The notes: generated by a model not told the origin, from the letters alone. Shown: positions 12,576 to 24,475, numbered from the stretch's first letter. The stretch: 64,000 bases of DNA from Struthidea cinerea (GCA_013397865.1 VZTI01003648.1:504000-567999), one strand, 5' to 3'. Numbers and translations: made by a program.

Positions 12576-12841
12576 GCCCCTGCTTGGGATGCAGCAGGTA
12601 TTTGGTGCCTATGGATTGTCTGGGAGATTGGGATGGAGAAGTTGTTGCCAGGTCCCTTCTGCAGGCCCAGTGATGCTTTTTTTCCATGAAGGTACGGCTC
12701 TGTTAGTGGGTAAGGGAGCTCCTGGGCACTGGGCTGAGTTGGTGAGACTTCAGCTGCCTTTCCCAGGAATTAAGGACCTTTCCAGCTCTCTATGCTACCT
12801 TTCTGGGGTGGGAAAGCAGAGGAGCAAAGCTTGGGTGAGGC

Positions 12842-13097
12842 AGTGAATAGGACCTGAGGGAATGGCATGAATCTGTGTCAGGGGAGGTTTAGGTTGGATA
12901 TTAGGAAAATGTACTTCACCCAGAGGGGGTTGGGCACTGGAACAGGCTCCCCAGAGCAGTGGTCACAGCCCCATAGCTGCCAGAGCTCAAGGAGGATTTG
13001 GTGCGCTCCTTGATTGTTGGGGACATCCTGTGCAGGATCAGGAGTTGAACTTGATGATCCTTGTGGGTCCCTTCTGACTCAGAATATTCTATGATTC
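12842..13097 (+). mobile_element. CR1 LINE fragment, well preserved 3' end (sense)
   Basis: About 255 bases of CR1 tail in sense orientation. It contains GGTTGGATATTAGGAAAAT, TTCACCCAGAGGGGGTTGGG, CTGGAACAGGCTCCCCAGAG, and the classic end TTCTGACTCAGAATATTCTATGATTC-like terminus at about 13073-13097. It is 5'-truncated, as most CR1 copies are, and keeps no ORF2. It belongs to the same subfamily as the antisense copy at 58961-59235, and is among the least decayed repeats in the window. Confidence 0.92.
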
Positions 13098-14373
13098 ACC
13101 AGGATGACAAGACACAGCCAAGGCTGGAGTGACAGGGATTGTTGGAAGCCCCAGTGAGGTGTGGCTGGGGGAAATGTTAGCCCTGCTGTCAGCTGGAGTG
13201 CTGAGACCACGTCAGGAATAATGGGGGTACTGTGGCCAGTCTTTCTGAAGACCAATGAGGTCAAATGGGAGCAGGTACAAAGGAGCCTGCAGAGAAATTC
13301 GGGATCACGCAGGTCCTGTCACAGCCCGAGTTTGGCTTCACAAAATCAATGCTGAGAGGTGATGCGCTCTGGGAGAAGAACTGTTTAGAGAAAGCAGATG
13401 TTGGCACAAGGACAGCTAGTTATGGGCTGTCCGTGAGCTCGGGGGACTGGCAACAAGCAGAAAGGCAGTGATCCCTCCCAGAGCCCATGGAGCAGGGAGG
13501 CACTGGGACCAGTTTAAAGTGAAGCTGAGCAGGAGTGATTATTTGACACAACTCCAGCACTGCTCAGAGGCTGGATGTAGGGTTTCTTACAAGCCTTATT
13601 TATGATGGCGTTTGTGCCTTTTGTTGGGGCTAGGAGCTCGAAGGTAGCCAAAGTATTTCGGGAGAGGATTAGGGTCAGTTTCCCACAACGCCTTCGTGCA
13701 CCCGGATAAACTCTTTGTTCTCCTGGCACACAGCCTCACACTCAGTTAAGTGCTGCCTGACAGGCATGTTTTCCTGAACTACAGCAGAAGCCTTTTGCTG
13801 AGGAGAGCCCCACGATGGAAGGTAACTCAGTGTTCAGGAGCTGGGGGCATCTGACACAGCTCTGAAAGCCGGCTGGTTTCCGTGCAAAAGGAAGGCAGGT
13901 TCTACTGAGGTGATCCCGGAAGCGTTTGTACTGTTGTGATATTTATTTCCATGGGTGGAGGAAATTGCATCTCTTGTTAACATAAGCTTGCCACAGGTGT
14001 GGGAGTTATTAAAGTAGCAGTGGAACAGGCTATTCCAAATGGCCCTAATTTTGCTCTTCTCCCATGGAGAGTATTGCCATTAGTTGGGACAGAACAAACA
14101 GGTTGGGGTCATGGTTGGCATAAAATGGGCAGGATTTGTCCCATCACTTGTGCCAGACCTTCTTCATGGGAAGAAAGGGAGAAACCTGGGTCTTGCCCAC
14201 AAAAAAAAGGGCTTTTGCTGACTTTTGATGCACTGCCTCCACCTTGCTCTGCAGTCTGGCAGGCAGCTCCTACTCCTCCCTGCCAGATTCCAGGCATTCC
14301 AGTTTGGACCTGAAAGTCCTTGTAGGTAGACCAGGTGGCGTCACAGGTAGTTCTCCACACCTAAATCCACTTA
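13098..14373. other. Single-copy non-coding DNA
   Basis: No gene or repeat is recognised. A moderately AT-rich stretch around 13935-14045 (TTATTAAAGTAGCAG near 14006) is too short to call as regulatory. Confidence 0.4.
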
Positions 14374-14440
14374 AATAATTAAGGCCAGGAAAGATTTCTG
14401 AGATCATCAAGTCCAGCCATTAACCCAGCACTGTGGCTTT
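14374..14440 (-). mobile_element. CR1 LINE fragment (antisense, short)
   Basis: AATTAAGGCCAGGAAAGATT followed by GAGATCATCAAGTCCAGCC and TTAACCCAGCAC is the antisense of a CR1 3' end. It is diverged, with the terminal octamer repeat missing. Confidence 0.7.
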
Positions 14441-17400
14441 TTTCAGTCTCTTGATCCCTTCAAATATGAAGAAAGGTGGACAGCATTGCCTGTAAGGGAC
14501 TGTAAGGGCCTACTGCCTCCAGGACCCCAGTGTTTTGGATGAGGTGGTGTCCCGTGGACATCAAACATCTATGTGGCTTCGTGTGCATCATTCCTCGCCC
14601 ACTCCTCCACCTCCAAACGTGGGAGAAAATCCTCTTGGTGGTGCCTGCAGAGTCGTCTGTGAAAGTCCAGCCACGGAAGAGCTGGTGAATTGTTTTCCTG
14701 CCCAAAGCAAAGGAAGTGCTCCTGCTAGGATAATCAATCTTCCCAAGAGCTCCCCCAGCCGAAGGCGACTGCCCTGACTTTATGGAGTGTGGAGCATCTC
14801 CCCTGTAATGGCCACGAGTCCCCTCCCAGGCAGGAGCTCACCCGTGGGATGGGGAGTGTGTGTGTGTTTAAAGGTCGTAAAACGCTCCGTGGAGGAAGGC
14901 TCTGGCTGTGACACGTGCTGACAGGAGAGCTCCCGGCACTCCGGCTTCCTTGGCGGAAAATCACAGCGGCGGATAAATCCTGGAGAAATAAAAGGAACCC
15001 GGTCGAGTTAGCCCAGAACCGTGTGCAGGAGGTGGGAAATGTTTTCACAGTGCTCCGTCCTCTCTTGCGGGTACTGAATCATTGAGGGTAATTTTTCAGC
15101 TCGGTGCGGTTCAAACCAGCCAGGGCTGCTTGTTGGTTAATCCTGATGAGGGAGAGAGGCCCCTCTGTTGGTCTGACAGTCCCACATTGCTCTTGTGCTC
15201 CCCAAAATGGTAAGGAAAGGCACTGGTAGTGGGGTTTTTTGGGTGCCCTTTTCCTTCCTCCCTGCACTTTCTGATGCTGTGCCCAGGGTTGGAGGGAAGG
15301 ATGCTCCCTAATGTCAGCCAGCGTTGGGCTGGGTATGCTCTGCCGTGCTGTCTGCCCTGGGGCAGGAGCCTTCACCCAGGCTGGGATTTCTGGGGAGGCT
15401 GGGAAGTAGCTGCCAGGCCGGATCTGGGATGGGGGAAGGGAAAGACTTGGTTTCTTTCGGTATCTGAGGGTGGATTAAGTGGAGCGTTCCTTGTTAGCTA
15501 ATTGAAACAGTCAAAATGTCAAATGAGGCATTTCAATAGTAGTGATGTTAGGAGCTTTACGTTTTTATTTCCTTCCCTCTATCCTTTGTACTGTGCCTTC
15601 AAGACATGGGGACCTAAGTCTGCCTTTACAGAAACCCTCTTAAAGAGGGGCTTCAGGGGGATGGGGCAAGGACTGAAGCTGTTTTAATCCCCTCCAATTC
15701 CAACATTATTGTGTTTCAGCAAATATTTTGCAAAAGGATTTTCAGGCTGAACTTCAAACAGGCAAATTCCTCACTCCAGTGACTCGGGGAGCTTTACAAA
15801 TTTAGAAAAGAAAATGAAGATTGTTTTAGCTGACATTTAAACCTCTTCTCTTTTCCCAGCCTGTCAGGAAGCTTCATACACTTTGGGTCAGACGCTCTTT
15901 CCCTGAAGAAGAAAAGGATATTTATAGCTGGGTAGGACCTTAAAGGGGAAATCTCCAGGCTGCAGTACCTGTCAGATGAAGTTACTTACGGCCCCAATAG
16001 GAACTGTCAACCTGGAACCCACTATAGGGAAGCAAAAAGGTGATGGTCCAGCCCTGGGCCACACAGGATGGTCTAGCTCAGGTAATTTGGCCTAATTCCT
16101 GGAGGGCGATGGTAGACTTGGCTGGTGGTATTTTCCAGGCAAACGTTCTCCTTGTGGCTCACTGTGTTTTGTTGCCCTTCTGAATCTTGGAGAGTGTTGA
16201 CACACGGAGACGTTGAAGTGTGATTTGGATCGTTCCTGCTCCTTGGAGAGGTAGGAGAGGGATTGACAAGAGAGGCAAACCCAAAGAAAGCCAGTTTGTC
16301 GCACAGAGAGGCTGTGGCTTGCTTGCCCTGGTTGCTTAGGAGCTGCTGATGGGGCACCTGGCTGCAGGTCTCGGTTCCTCCTTGCTCCCTCAGCCAGGGC
16401 TGAAGCCAGGCTGGCAGTGCCAAGCAGGGAGCATCTGTCTGGGCTGTGTGTGGAGCAATTTACTCCCAGGGATTAGAGTGATTGGGGTTTCTTAAGGTAA
16501 AGACAGCTTGCAAAGAAAAGCAGCATGTCTTGGGACAGCAGAGCTCTGCCACAACCTGCTCTTACCCACAGCTTGTTCTACACAAGGAGTTTTTGTTAGC
16601 ACATCACCTCTCATCCAGCACTGGTCTGGAAGGACGGCTGGGGAGTGGGGTTGGGCCTGTCTTCTGTGGCTGATGGGGCTGCACAGGAGGTTTTGGCGTA
16701 AGCATTTCTGCAACTCGAGCCCTGGGGCTTGCTCTGGGGCCCCAGGCAGGACAGCAGGGACATTTTGGTGTAGCCCAGGGTAGCTGGAATCTGGATGAAG
16801 GTTGGTGTCAGGCTAATGTAGCTGTGGGGCTGTTCTTTCTGTGTGGTATTGGCTTATAGGGCTATGGTGTGGAAACCTCTGGTAAACTTCAACTAGAGCT
16901 GGGAGCATCTCCCACGGTGCAGGTCCACGTGTTCTCCTTTTGGCCAGCATGGGCTGGGTGTTCCGTGCACTCTGTATTTCCCCATGCCTCCCTAGATTTT
17001 AAGGGAAAGAAATCCAGGTGCAGTGTCTGGAGAGGGAACTGTGACGTGTTCTGGCCAAGAATCCTGATTTAGCCATAAGGGTGTGGGGGCCCATTCCCCA
17101 TGGAATGGGCACGCAGGTACCACACAGAGCTGTTCCTTCTCTTGTAGGAAAACCACCTGGGGTGAAGGGAATAACAAAACCCCTCTTACAGACCATGTCT
17201 CATGGAGGTGAGATCCAGAGGGATCTTCCCTGGCGATCGCAGGTGACTCTTGGCCGGTGTTGCTCCTCTGGGCTCTGAAGGAGTGCCCAGGGCACTGTGC
17301 AGGATGTTCTGGGGGTATCACGTGTGCTCTGGCCACACTGTTGGTTCTGCTCCCATGTTCCTTCAGATACCAGCAGAGCAGTCCTGGAGCCCAGCTGCCC

Positions 17401-18382
17401 AGGCTTTCATAATCCCAGAAAGGAAAGGAACAAATCTCTCACACATGCAGCTCTCCACCGGGGTTTTCCCATCCTCTGCCCACCCTGGTTGGTGGATGTT
17501 AACAAGCTAGTAGATCTAGACCTGCTGTGCCTTGATAGAAAGATTTATTTTTAGGGCCTTGATATTTAAAATGATCTGTTATAATTTCATGCTTAAATAA
17601 CACTAAATAATGTTCCCTGTTTGCACAGTGTAATTGGAAGAGGCGAATAAACCAAACAAACCAGCTATGACTGAGCTTCCTTAGTATTTTCAGACTGAAA
17701 CAAACAGCAAAAAACAAGGGCTTAGCCAATTTAACACTTTGGGGGTATTTTCTCGTTGGCATTTCACTTTTTCATTTTCACAGGCCAAGAAACATGAGAG
17801 TTCTAAAGAGCCAGTGGCTTCTTGCCAAAGAAAACTTGGTTGATCTTAGATTGAAAAAAAAAAAAGAAAGAAAAAAAATCAGAAGTGAACTTATTGTTTG
17901 TTTTTTAGGAACTGGCAGGGCTAATGACTCTGTGAGTGCTGTGGGATTTTATGCAAGTGCAGAAAAGACTTAGGAAATATTCAGCAAGTTCATTTAGGCT
18001 CCTTTCATGCCTCTCAAATCCTGAGGCTTCTTTATTGCTCCTTTATGTCAATTTGGCACTGCTTGATTTCGCTGCCTCCCTCGATGTCACTGCAATGGCA
18101 TTGCTGTGCAGGTCCTGTGCTGGTCGCATCCCATGTAACCTGTGTGGGCTTTTAGGGGACTGAATTAAAGCTCCTGCCTTTGGGTGACCCTTTTTGGGGA
18201 TAGGGAGTTCAGGCCAAGCCACCGTTCCCGGTGTGCAAAGCCCTCGGCATCATTATTTAGGCAAGGAGATTTTGTGATTTTCCTTCTGGAAAACTGCCGT
18301 TGGAGAGGCAATACAGCCCAGGCTGATGAAGCTGCTGCACATCAGCTCAGCGGTGTGCCTTTATCTGGCAGGATCCCTCTCT
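14441..18382. other. Single-copy non-coding DNA
   Basis: No gene is supported. The stretch contains a CpG-enriched pocket (14870-15110, listed separately), an AT-rich part at 15700-15850, and a notably AT-rich part at 17520-17900 ending in an A-rich low-complexity run (17854-17878). These AT-rich parts could be regulatory but lack a clear motif cluster. Confidence 0.4.
14870..15110. promoter_or_regulatory. CpG-enriched pocket
   Basis: About sixteen CpG dinucleotides lie in 240 bases, in a neighbourhood otherwise depleted of CpG. The core CACAGCGGCGGATAAATCC near 14963 mixes CpG with AT-rich sequence, which is unusual for a plain GC-rich stretch. It may be an unmethylated regulatory element. 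No transcription start can be assigned. Confidence 0.22.
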
Positions 18383-18525
18383 GCCTGCCAGAGAGGTTCA
18401 AGAAGCATTTGGACAACGCTCTCAGGCGCGCGTTGGGATTCTGTGCAGGGCCAGGAGCTGGACACGATGGTCCTTGTGGGTCACTTCCAGCTCAGGTCAG
18501 TCCATGGTTCTATGATTCTCCGGTT
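18383..18525 (+). mobile_element. CR1 LINE fragment, 3' end (sense)
   Basis: Sense CR1 tail: AGAGAGGTTCAAGAAGCATT, TGGACAACGCTCTCAGG, GATGGTCCTTGTGGGTCACT, ending in GGTTCTATGATTCT at about 18508-18521. It is 5'-truncated and moderately diverged, with several C-to-T type changes. It is non-functional. Confidence 0.88.
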
Positions 18526-18885
18526 GGAAGGGTGTGAGTAAGTTTTCCCTCTGTGTTCCTGTGCCGAGATGCCCCGTGGAGCAATGTTCCTGCAGGCTCA
18601 GGCTGTGGCAGTGGTGATGCTGAGACTCCTTAGCAGCTCTGCATCCTCCTCCTGGTTCTTCCCTTTCCCTCCAGTGCCCTGTCCTCCCTCTGTCCCGCCT
18701 ATCCTGGGGTGAGCAGGCTTCCCCCAGTGCCTCCCCTCCTTCCAGGCTGGCGAAATCCTTCTCCATCTTCCCCTCCCTGCGCTCCACACGCGCCTCAGCT
18801 CTGTTTGTGCCCACATTAGCATTTCTGCTGACTGCAAGGATCGGTTTAATTTCATGGGTGTCATTTCCTTCAAGAAATCTCTCTC

Positions 18886-19182
18886 TGAGCAGCAGCCCGA
18901 CGAATGCCTGATAAAACATATTTTCCTACGGTAATGATTTTATGGACCCATAAGTCATGAATTTATTATGATCTCAGCCCCTGCTGCTGATTGCTGTAAA
19001 ATGCAAAGTAATTAACAGCGAGCGGTAGCAGCTATTCCCACCTGGTAGCGTGTTCTGGGGTACGCTGATGGCTTTGATTAAAGTAATGGCTAAAGTGTAC
19101 AGCCCGGCTGTAAAATATTAGCATGATTAATGCAGTATCCTAAATAAGAAACAAAACTAATGGGCACGGTTTCAGGAATTAA
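18886..19182. promoter_or_regulatory. Candidate conserved non-coding element
   Basis: A repeat-free AT-rich block of about 300 bases with many factor-type motifs: GGTAATGATTTTATGG near 18931, CATGAATTTATTATG near 18957, AAAGTAATTAACAG near 19004, TTTGATTAAAGTAATGG near 19073, and AGCATGATTAATGCAG near 19121. Of the AT-rich blocks in the window this is one of the most enhancer-like. It runs directly into an AT microsatellite and the large gap. Conservation is not demonstrated. Confidence 0.4.
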
Positions 19183-19207
19183 ATATATATATATATATAT
19201 ATATATA
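19183..19207. repeat. (AT)n microsatellite
   Basis: About twelve AT units immediately before the assembly gap, with only a dozen or so unique bases between the two. Confidence 0.93.
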
Positions 19208-19220
19208 CATTCCTCTCACG

Positions 19221-19992
19221 NNNNNNNNNNNNNNNNNNNNNNNNNNNNNNNNNNNNNNNNNNNNNNNNNNNNNNNNNNNNNNNNNNNNNNNNNNNNNNNN
19301 NNNNNNNNNNNNNNNNNNNNNNNNNNNNNNNNNNNNNNNNNNNNNNNNNNNNNNNNNNNNNNNNNNNNNNNNNNNNNNNNNNNNNNNNNNNNNNNNNNNN
19401 NNNNNNNNNNNNNNNNNNNNNNNNNNNNNNNNNNNNNNNNNNNNNNNNNNNNNNNNNNNNNNNNNNNNNNNNNNNNNNNNNNNNNNNNNNNNNNNNNNNN
19501 NNNNNNNNNNNNNNNNNNNNNNNNNNNNNNNNNNNNNNNNNNNNNNNNNNNNNNNNNNNNNNNNNNNNNNNNNNNNNNNNNNNNNNNNNNNNNNNNNNNN
19601 NNNNNNNNNNNNNNNNNNNNNNNNNNNNNNNNNNNNNNNNNNNNNNNNNNNNNNNNNNNNNNNNNNNNNNNNNNNNNNNNNNNNNNNNNNNNNNNNNNNN
19701 NNNNNNNNNNNNNNNNNNNNNNNNNNNNNNNNNNNNNNNNNNNNNNNNNNNNNNNNNNNNNNNNNNNNNNNNNNNNNNNNNNNNNNNNNNNNNNNNNNNN
19801 NNNNNNNNNNNNNNNNNNNNNNNNNNNNNNNNNNNNNNNNNNNNNNNNNNNNNNNNNNNNNNNNNNNNNNNNNNNNNNNNNNNNNNNNNNNNNNNNNNNN
19901 NNNNNNNNNNNNNNNNNNNNNNNNNNNNNNNNNNNNNNNNNNNNNNNNNNNNNNNNNNNNNNNNNNNNNNNNNNNNNNNNNNNNNNNNNNNN
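19221..19992. other. Assembly gap (772 N)
   Basis: Unresolved bases between an AT microsatellite and a 37-base T run. Open frames that cross it are artefacts of translating N. Confidence 0.99.
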
Positions 19993-19994
<2 letters not shown>

Positions 19995-20035
<41 letters not shown>

Positions 20036-20260
20036 CAAGCACTTAGAAAATTTTATTTCGAAATGGAGAAAATATCTGGTTGGGAAAACAAAAAAGGAAA
20101 AAAAGGCCTTTCTGACCTACACATTTTGATCAGCTCTTCTCTTCCTATTTCTAAAGATGCATACACCAATGTCATCTAATTCCCTCTGATCAGCCTCTAC
20201 CTTTTCAGGTGTATTGATCTGCTCTTGTTTATGAAGCTCCCAACTATTGGAAAGAAGAGC
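19995..20260 (-). pseudogene. Retrocopy-like 3' end with poly(A) tract (antisense)
   Basis: Read on the minus strand, an AATAAA signal (20057-20052) is followed 20 bases later by a genomic A37 tract (20031-19995). Just upstream a frame of 47 codons (20260-20117) stays open and ends in a stop. Its product is charged and looks protein-like (for example PEKVEADQRELDD), but I do not recognise it. Stop, short untranslated tail, polyadenylation signal and genomic poly(A) in this order is the signature of a processed mRNA copy. Such copies are rare in birds because CR1 does not copy poly(A) templates. Alternatives are an unrelated low-complexity T run, or an unrecognised poly(A)-tailed repeat. The 5' extent is unknown. 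Confidence 0.3.
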
Positions 20261-23200
20261 TTATAAATAACTACAGAGAAACGGGATTCTGTATCACAGC
20301 AGTTCCAGCTGTGCTGCTTTTGTTTATCGCACAACACAACGTTTTTTGGAACTTTTCTTAACCAGGAGGTTGCAAAAGGAAGCTCAGCATGCCAATGTCA
20401 CTGAGAATTGTTGTGTTGTGTTGTATTGTACTGTGCAAATGGTGTTTTCTCCCTCTTGGGATGGAGAGGTTTCTGGGTTTGTTTTTGTAGATAAGATATA
20501 AACTCAGTAGTGGTTCTGCTAGTAAATACAAGTAGCCCCAAGCTCTGGAATGTGTCTTGTTGGTCCCTCCAGTAATTTGACAAAGTACCCTTCCAGCAAC
20601 CTCCTGAAAAGTACATGAACAGTTTTGTTGATCCCTCAGTGTCTGGAACAGTGGGAAGGGACGCTTTGCCAGCCTTGGTGTGGGGTTTGGATGTCTCACC
20701 CGCATTCAGTGGTGCTCAGTCCCAGGAATCAGATGTGTTACCAGGAGGGTGAGGGAAGTTCTCTCTCTAAAACTGCCACTTCTGGAATTGTGACTACCTT
20801 TTGGGGGGGGGAAAGGTGTAGGAAACCTCCAAAAGATAGAGTCTGTGATTTAAAGTACAGGGGAGCTTCCACACAAGGAGGGATTAATCAGACCGAGATG
20901 TGTTGTTTGAGTAGAGAGGCAGCTGGGAGAGGAGAATGATCAAGCCAAGTACAGTCCAGAGAGGAGTAGGATGGTTTGCAGTATCTTGTGATGTGGGTTA
21001 CCCAGTGAACTCGTTAAGCAAACGGTTTAAAGAAAATGAAGGCAAGTTCATTCTCCTGACATGCGTAATTACATCTATGTTCCATCATCACTTGCTGCTG
21101 CGGAGTCCCAAGGAGGAGAATAGATGTGAAGCAGGACTAGATCATCATGGAAGGCAGATCCCTGGGGATGCTGAATGTAATCAAAGGGTTTGCAGCAAGA
21201 AGAGAGTCACAGATATCCTCATTTGCTTCCCCCTCCTCCCCTGGGGAAGGCTGTGGCCATGTTCTTATGCCTGCTGCGGCCCCTTGACACAGGGTCTCGG
21301 AGTGCTGGAGGATTTGGTTTGGCTGACAGCACTCCCTTTCCTCAGGAATGGATCTTCCCAGCCTTCTCCCACCACATGAGGCCTTGTGTGCTGGGTGAGG
21401 AGGCACAGGGCAGGTGGTGAAGAAAGGGCAACGACGCTGGGCTACATCAGGATTCCCACCAGGACCATCTGGGGGGCATGGAAGACACCACAAGCCCGTG
21501 GGGCTGAGGCAGGGGCCTGGAGAGGTAAGAGGCGGGTGTGTGGATCTCACGGCAGCCTTGAGCCGTGACGCTGCCATGGCAAACCCCTGCCTGTGAGGGT
21601 GGTGTGGTGTGGTGCCTGGGCAAGGGGAGGCTGATCCTTTTCATCCCTCGTTGGGGCACTGTTCGAGTCGGCTGCCGCAGTCAGGCCGCAGGGTCATATT
21701 TGGAAGGCTTTCTCAGCAGTGCACACATGTTAATGATGTTTGAGGAGTAGTTTCTGTGGGAGACCTGGGAGCCAGGCAGCTCTGCAAATCAGCCCATTAA
21801 TATTTTTAAAAGAAAACCTCCATCCTATAGGAACCGCTTTGGCCTCTGGAGACACGCCAGAACTGTATCCCAGACTGCACCGCATCCGCTTCTATTAGAT
21901 CTTTCCCTCTCTCCTTTTATCCACCCCTTTTCCTTCCCTCCTGCCTAGAGCTTTCTCTTGCTTTTCTATCCAAAACACACTTTAGCTGTTCCTTTGGAAG
22001 TTTGCACAAGGATAGGTTGGCGTTTACTTTTCCCCCTGCCGTCTCCTTTCTCCTTTTGGAGCTAATCACCCCGGTGAAATTGAGCTGTAATTCAGTTGGC
22101 AGTGGTCAGATTGAGCTGAACATGTGTGCTCCAGCACATCCCCAGATTCTTGCATCAACAAAAATGAGCGCAGACAGGCACAAAGCAAAGGAGAGATCGC
22201 GTGGCCTTGTTTAAAACACACTCGTGCAGCAGCGTCAGCTACCTGAACAAAAGCTGCCTGGCTGCTTTTTGGAGGTGGGTGAAAGAAGAGGTTATTTGGC
22301 TTGATGTGCACAGCAAGAGGGGGAGATGGTTTCCCCCCTCCTCCCCCCGCCATCTGCAGCCTGGTGGCAGGTAGAGGAGGTTGGTTTGGTGGGGAGGATT
22401 TGTAGCTGCCGTGAGTCAGTCAGTGTGTCAGGGTAAATCAAGCCTGACGTTTTTAACATCTTCCCCACACAGAGAGGAGGGGGCAGGGGCGAACGGAGGA
22501 AGCAATTGTAATTTTATGTCTATATCCTGCTCGACTAATCAAGGCGAGCAAGAGACTTGCCAGCCAGAGGTTTTCCTCTTGTTAGCTTGTTCATTTCTCT
22601 GCTTTGCCTTTCCCCTTCCTTTCCTGGACTACTGTAGCAATCTCCTCTGTTGGGAAAGAAAGATCCAGCTGATCAATGCTAGAGGCTTGTAGACAAGTGG
22701 CTCTTGTTCCTCCAGACTGTCTCTTGTAGTATGTCTCTAATTAGGGGAGTGAAAACTCATGGAAAAACACATTTTGGCAGAGGTTTGACTACCTTTGACC
22801 CTGTATCCTGCCTCCTCACTCCTGTTCAGGCGCTAAACCTACTGCTAGCCCTGGTGGCAGTGCTGTAGTGCACCATATCCTCTCCTGCCTCTCTCGGGAG
22901 CACCTTGTTCAGGTTGGACAGGCCTACAGGTGAGCTACGGAGAGAAGGAATATCTGCATCATGAGGGGAAGGTAATTCCAGGGGATTTCCAGCAGCAGCA
23001 TGGCTTTAGGGTTGTGCTTGGTGTGCCTCTTGTCTTGCCTCAGGCACGTGCTGCCGCAAAGCCTGCCTGTGCCTTTTGCCTTGCTGCCAGCACAGGCTGC
23101 CTGCCCTAATCCCAGGCAGGCTAATTCCCTCTGGTGAGCAAGGAGAGGGAGGGAGGCAAAGTAAATTCATGGATAGGTGCCACTCTTCCGTTGCCACAGT

Positions 23201-23552
23201 CCAGAGTACGGGTGTAACACGTTAGGTGCATCCTTGGTTTGAAAACTGGGACCAACAGGATGCTCCACCTCTTGCTGGGAGCGATGATCCGGTAGACTGG
23301 GATACCTGGTGGCAGTGAAAAGGCTTGTGCCCCAGGGGAACACCCTGGCAGCTTCAGAGCTGTCTTCCAGCCCGTGGCACGGGTTGTCCAGAAGGTGAGC
23401 GAGGCGGATCATGCACAGTCCTGAGCCGGGGCTGTTGAGCAGCATTAAAAGCTGCACGCTGGGTCCATGTGCTGGCAGGGCAGGGCAGCATCATTAAAAT
23501 TCCTGGTGTACACAGAAGTGGACTAAGTCATCAGCACAGGGCAGGGAGCCTC
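20261..23552. other. Single-copy non-coding DNA
   Basis: No gene is supported. AT-rich, motif-bearing segments occur at 21785-21905 and around 22430-22580 (GCAATTGTAATTTTATG near 22501, CGACTAATCAAGGCG near 22531) and may be regulatory. A C-rich run is present near 22333-22352. A 147-codon frame (20936-21379) and its antisense partner show no domain. Confidence 0.4.
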
Positions 23553-23705
23553 CGAGTTCTGAGTGCTCGTGCTGATTTACACCAGCTGGGGAACTGGGCC
23601 AAATCTGTCTCGTTCAATGAATGATCATTCAATTTTTCTCTCTGCTATCAAGCCCTTAAACAAAAGCCAATTGAAATCAATGGGAGACTTTCATCATTTT
23701 CAGGG
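23553..23705 (+). mobile_element. Ancient amniote repeat, L3/CR1-like 3' region
   Basis: GTGCTGATTTACACCAGCTG, then GGGAACTGGGCCAAATC, then later ATTGAAATCAATGGGAGA match a widely dispersed old amniote repeat with the form 'gatttacaccagctgaggatctggccc … attgacttcaatggga'. I recall this pattern as an L3/CR1-type tail, but the family name is uncertain. A 14-base perfect palindrome, TGAATGATCATTCA (23618-23631), sits inside it. Confidence 0.4.
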
Positions 23706-24204
23706 TTATAGGCCTAAAAAATTGGATGCTCGGGGAAAAAGTGGGCAGGGGAAGAGAAAGGAAAGAAGGAATAAGTGCTGCTGTAACATTGTGGCTTACA
23801 ACAGAAACAGATGGAAGTGAGAAATGCTTTAGTTACGATTCTCTGGCAGCAACAATTCAGCAAAGCTGTACATGGAGATGTGTACGTTGAAGAGCATCCT
23901 TCCTTATGCAGACTGCTCTGTGGGTGCAAAGGGAGCCTGTCCCTCTGTGAATCCCATCTCTGCGTGTCCTATTTCTATATGTGATTAAGTTCTCTGCTCT
24001 TCCACTGCAGTTAAAGTTGTTATTAGTGGTAAGCACAAGCTCCACAGCTGGCTGTTCCACGCAGAAATGCAGGAAGAAGTGCTGCCTTCTGCTCCTAGAA
24101 ACCAGCAGGATTTTTTTTTTTTTTTTTTCAGTAGCTGGAAGAGGGGGAGGTTAATATCTCATCCAGCCTCTGGCTGTATTTTGATAAAATCCTTTGTCCA
24201 ATGA
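23706..24204. other. Single-copy non-coding DNA with T18 run
   Basis: No gene is recognised. A T18 run at 24111-24128 ends in CAG, making an acceptor-like site, but nothing exon-like follows. Confidence 0.4.
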
Positions 24205-24300
24205 CTGCAAAGTATTTTGCACATACAGCCGGGTAAATCCCCTTCAGACAGGTATTATCTGGCCTATTTTTACAGCTGAGAATTTGCAGCCTTTGGAGCC
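24205..24300 (-). mobile_element. MIR-like SINE remnant (antisense)
   Basis: AGACAGGTATTATCTGGCC followed by TATTTTTACAGCTGAGAATT resembles the reverse complement of the MIR tail ('aggtattattatccccattttacagatgagg'). It is highly diverged, as expected for an element more than 100 million years old. Confidence 0.35.
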
Positions 24301-24374
24301 ATCCGAAGGCACTGCCTTCACCTTGTGATCTCCTCGGCTGAAAGAGAGTGTCGGGAGCGGTGCTTCCAAACCCG

Positions 24375-24475
24375 GCCCCGGTTCCAACCCAGCCCTCCAG
24401 TGCGCCTGGGCACCGTTAGATCCTTCCTCCCTCAGCCTCCCCATCCGTATCACAGGTATGACAATCATCCCTTCC
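24375..24475 (+). mobile_element. MIR-like SINE remnant (sense)
   Basis: CGGTTCCAACCCAGCCC, CGCCTGGGCACCGTTAGATC, CCTCAGCCTCCCCATCCGTA and GGTATGACAATCATC follow the order of the MIR core and 3' region. Together with the antisense copy just upstream it makes a head-to-head pair. Divergence is high. Confidence 0.35.

Noticed and set aside
15919..15960. Decayed CR1 near GGTAGGACCTTAAAGG
   Set aside because: Too short and diverged to separate from chance.
19160..20179. 339- and 287-codon frames across the gap
   Set aside because: They consist mostly of translated N and homopolymer.
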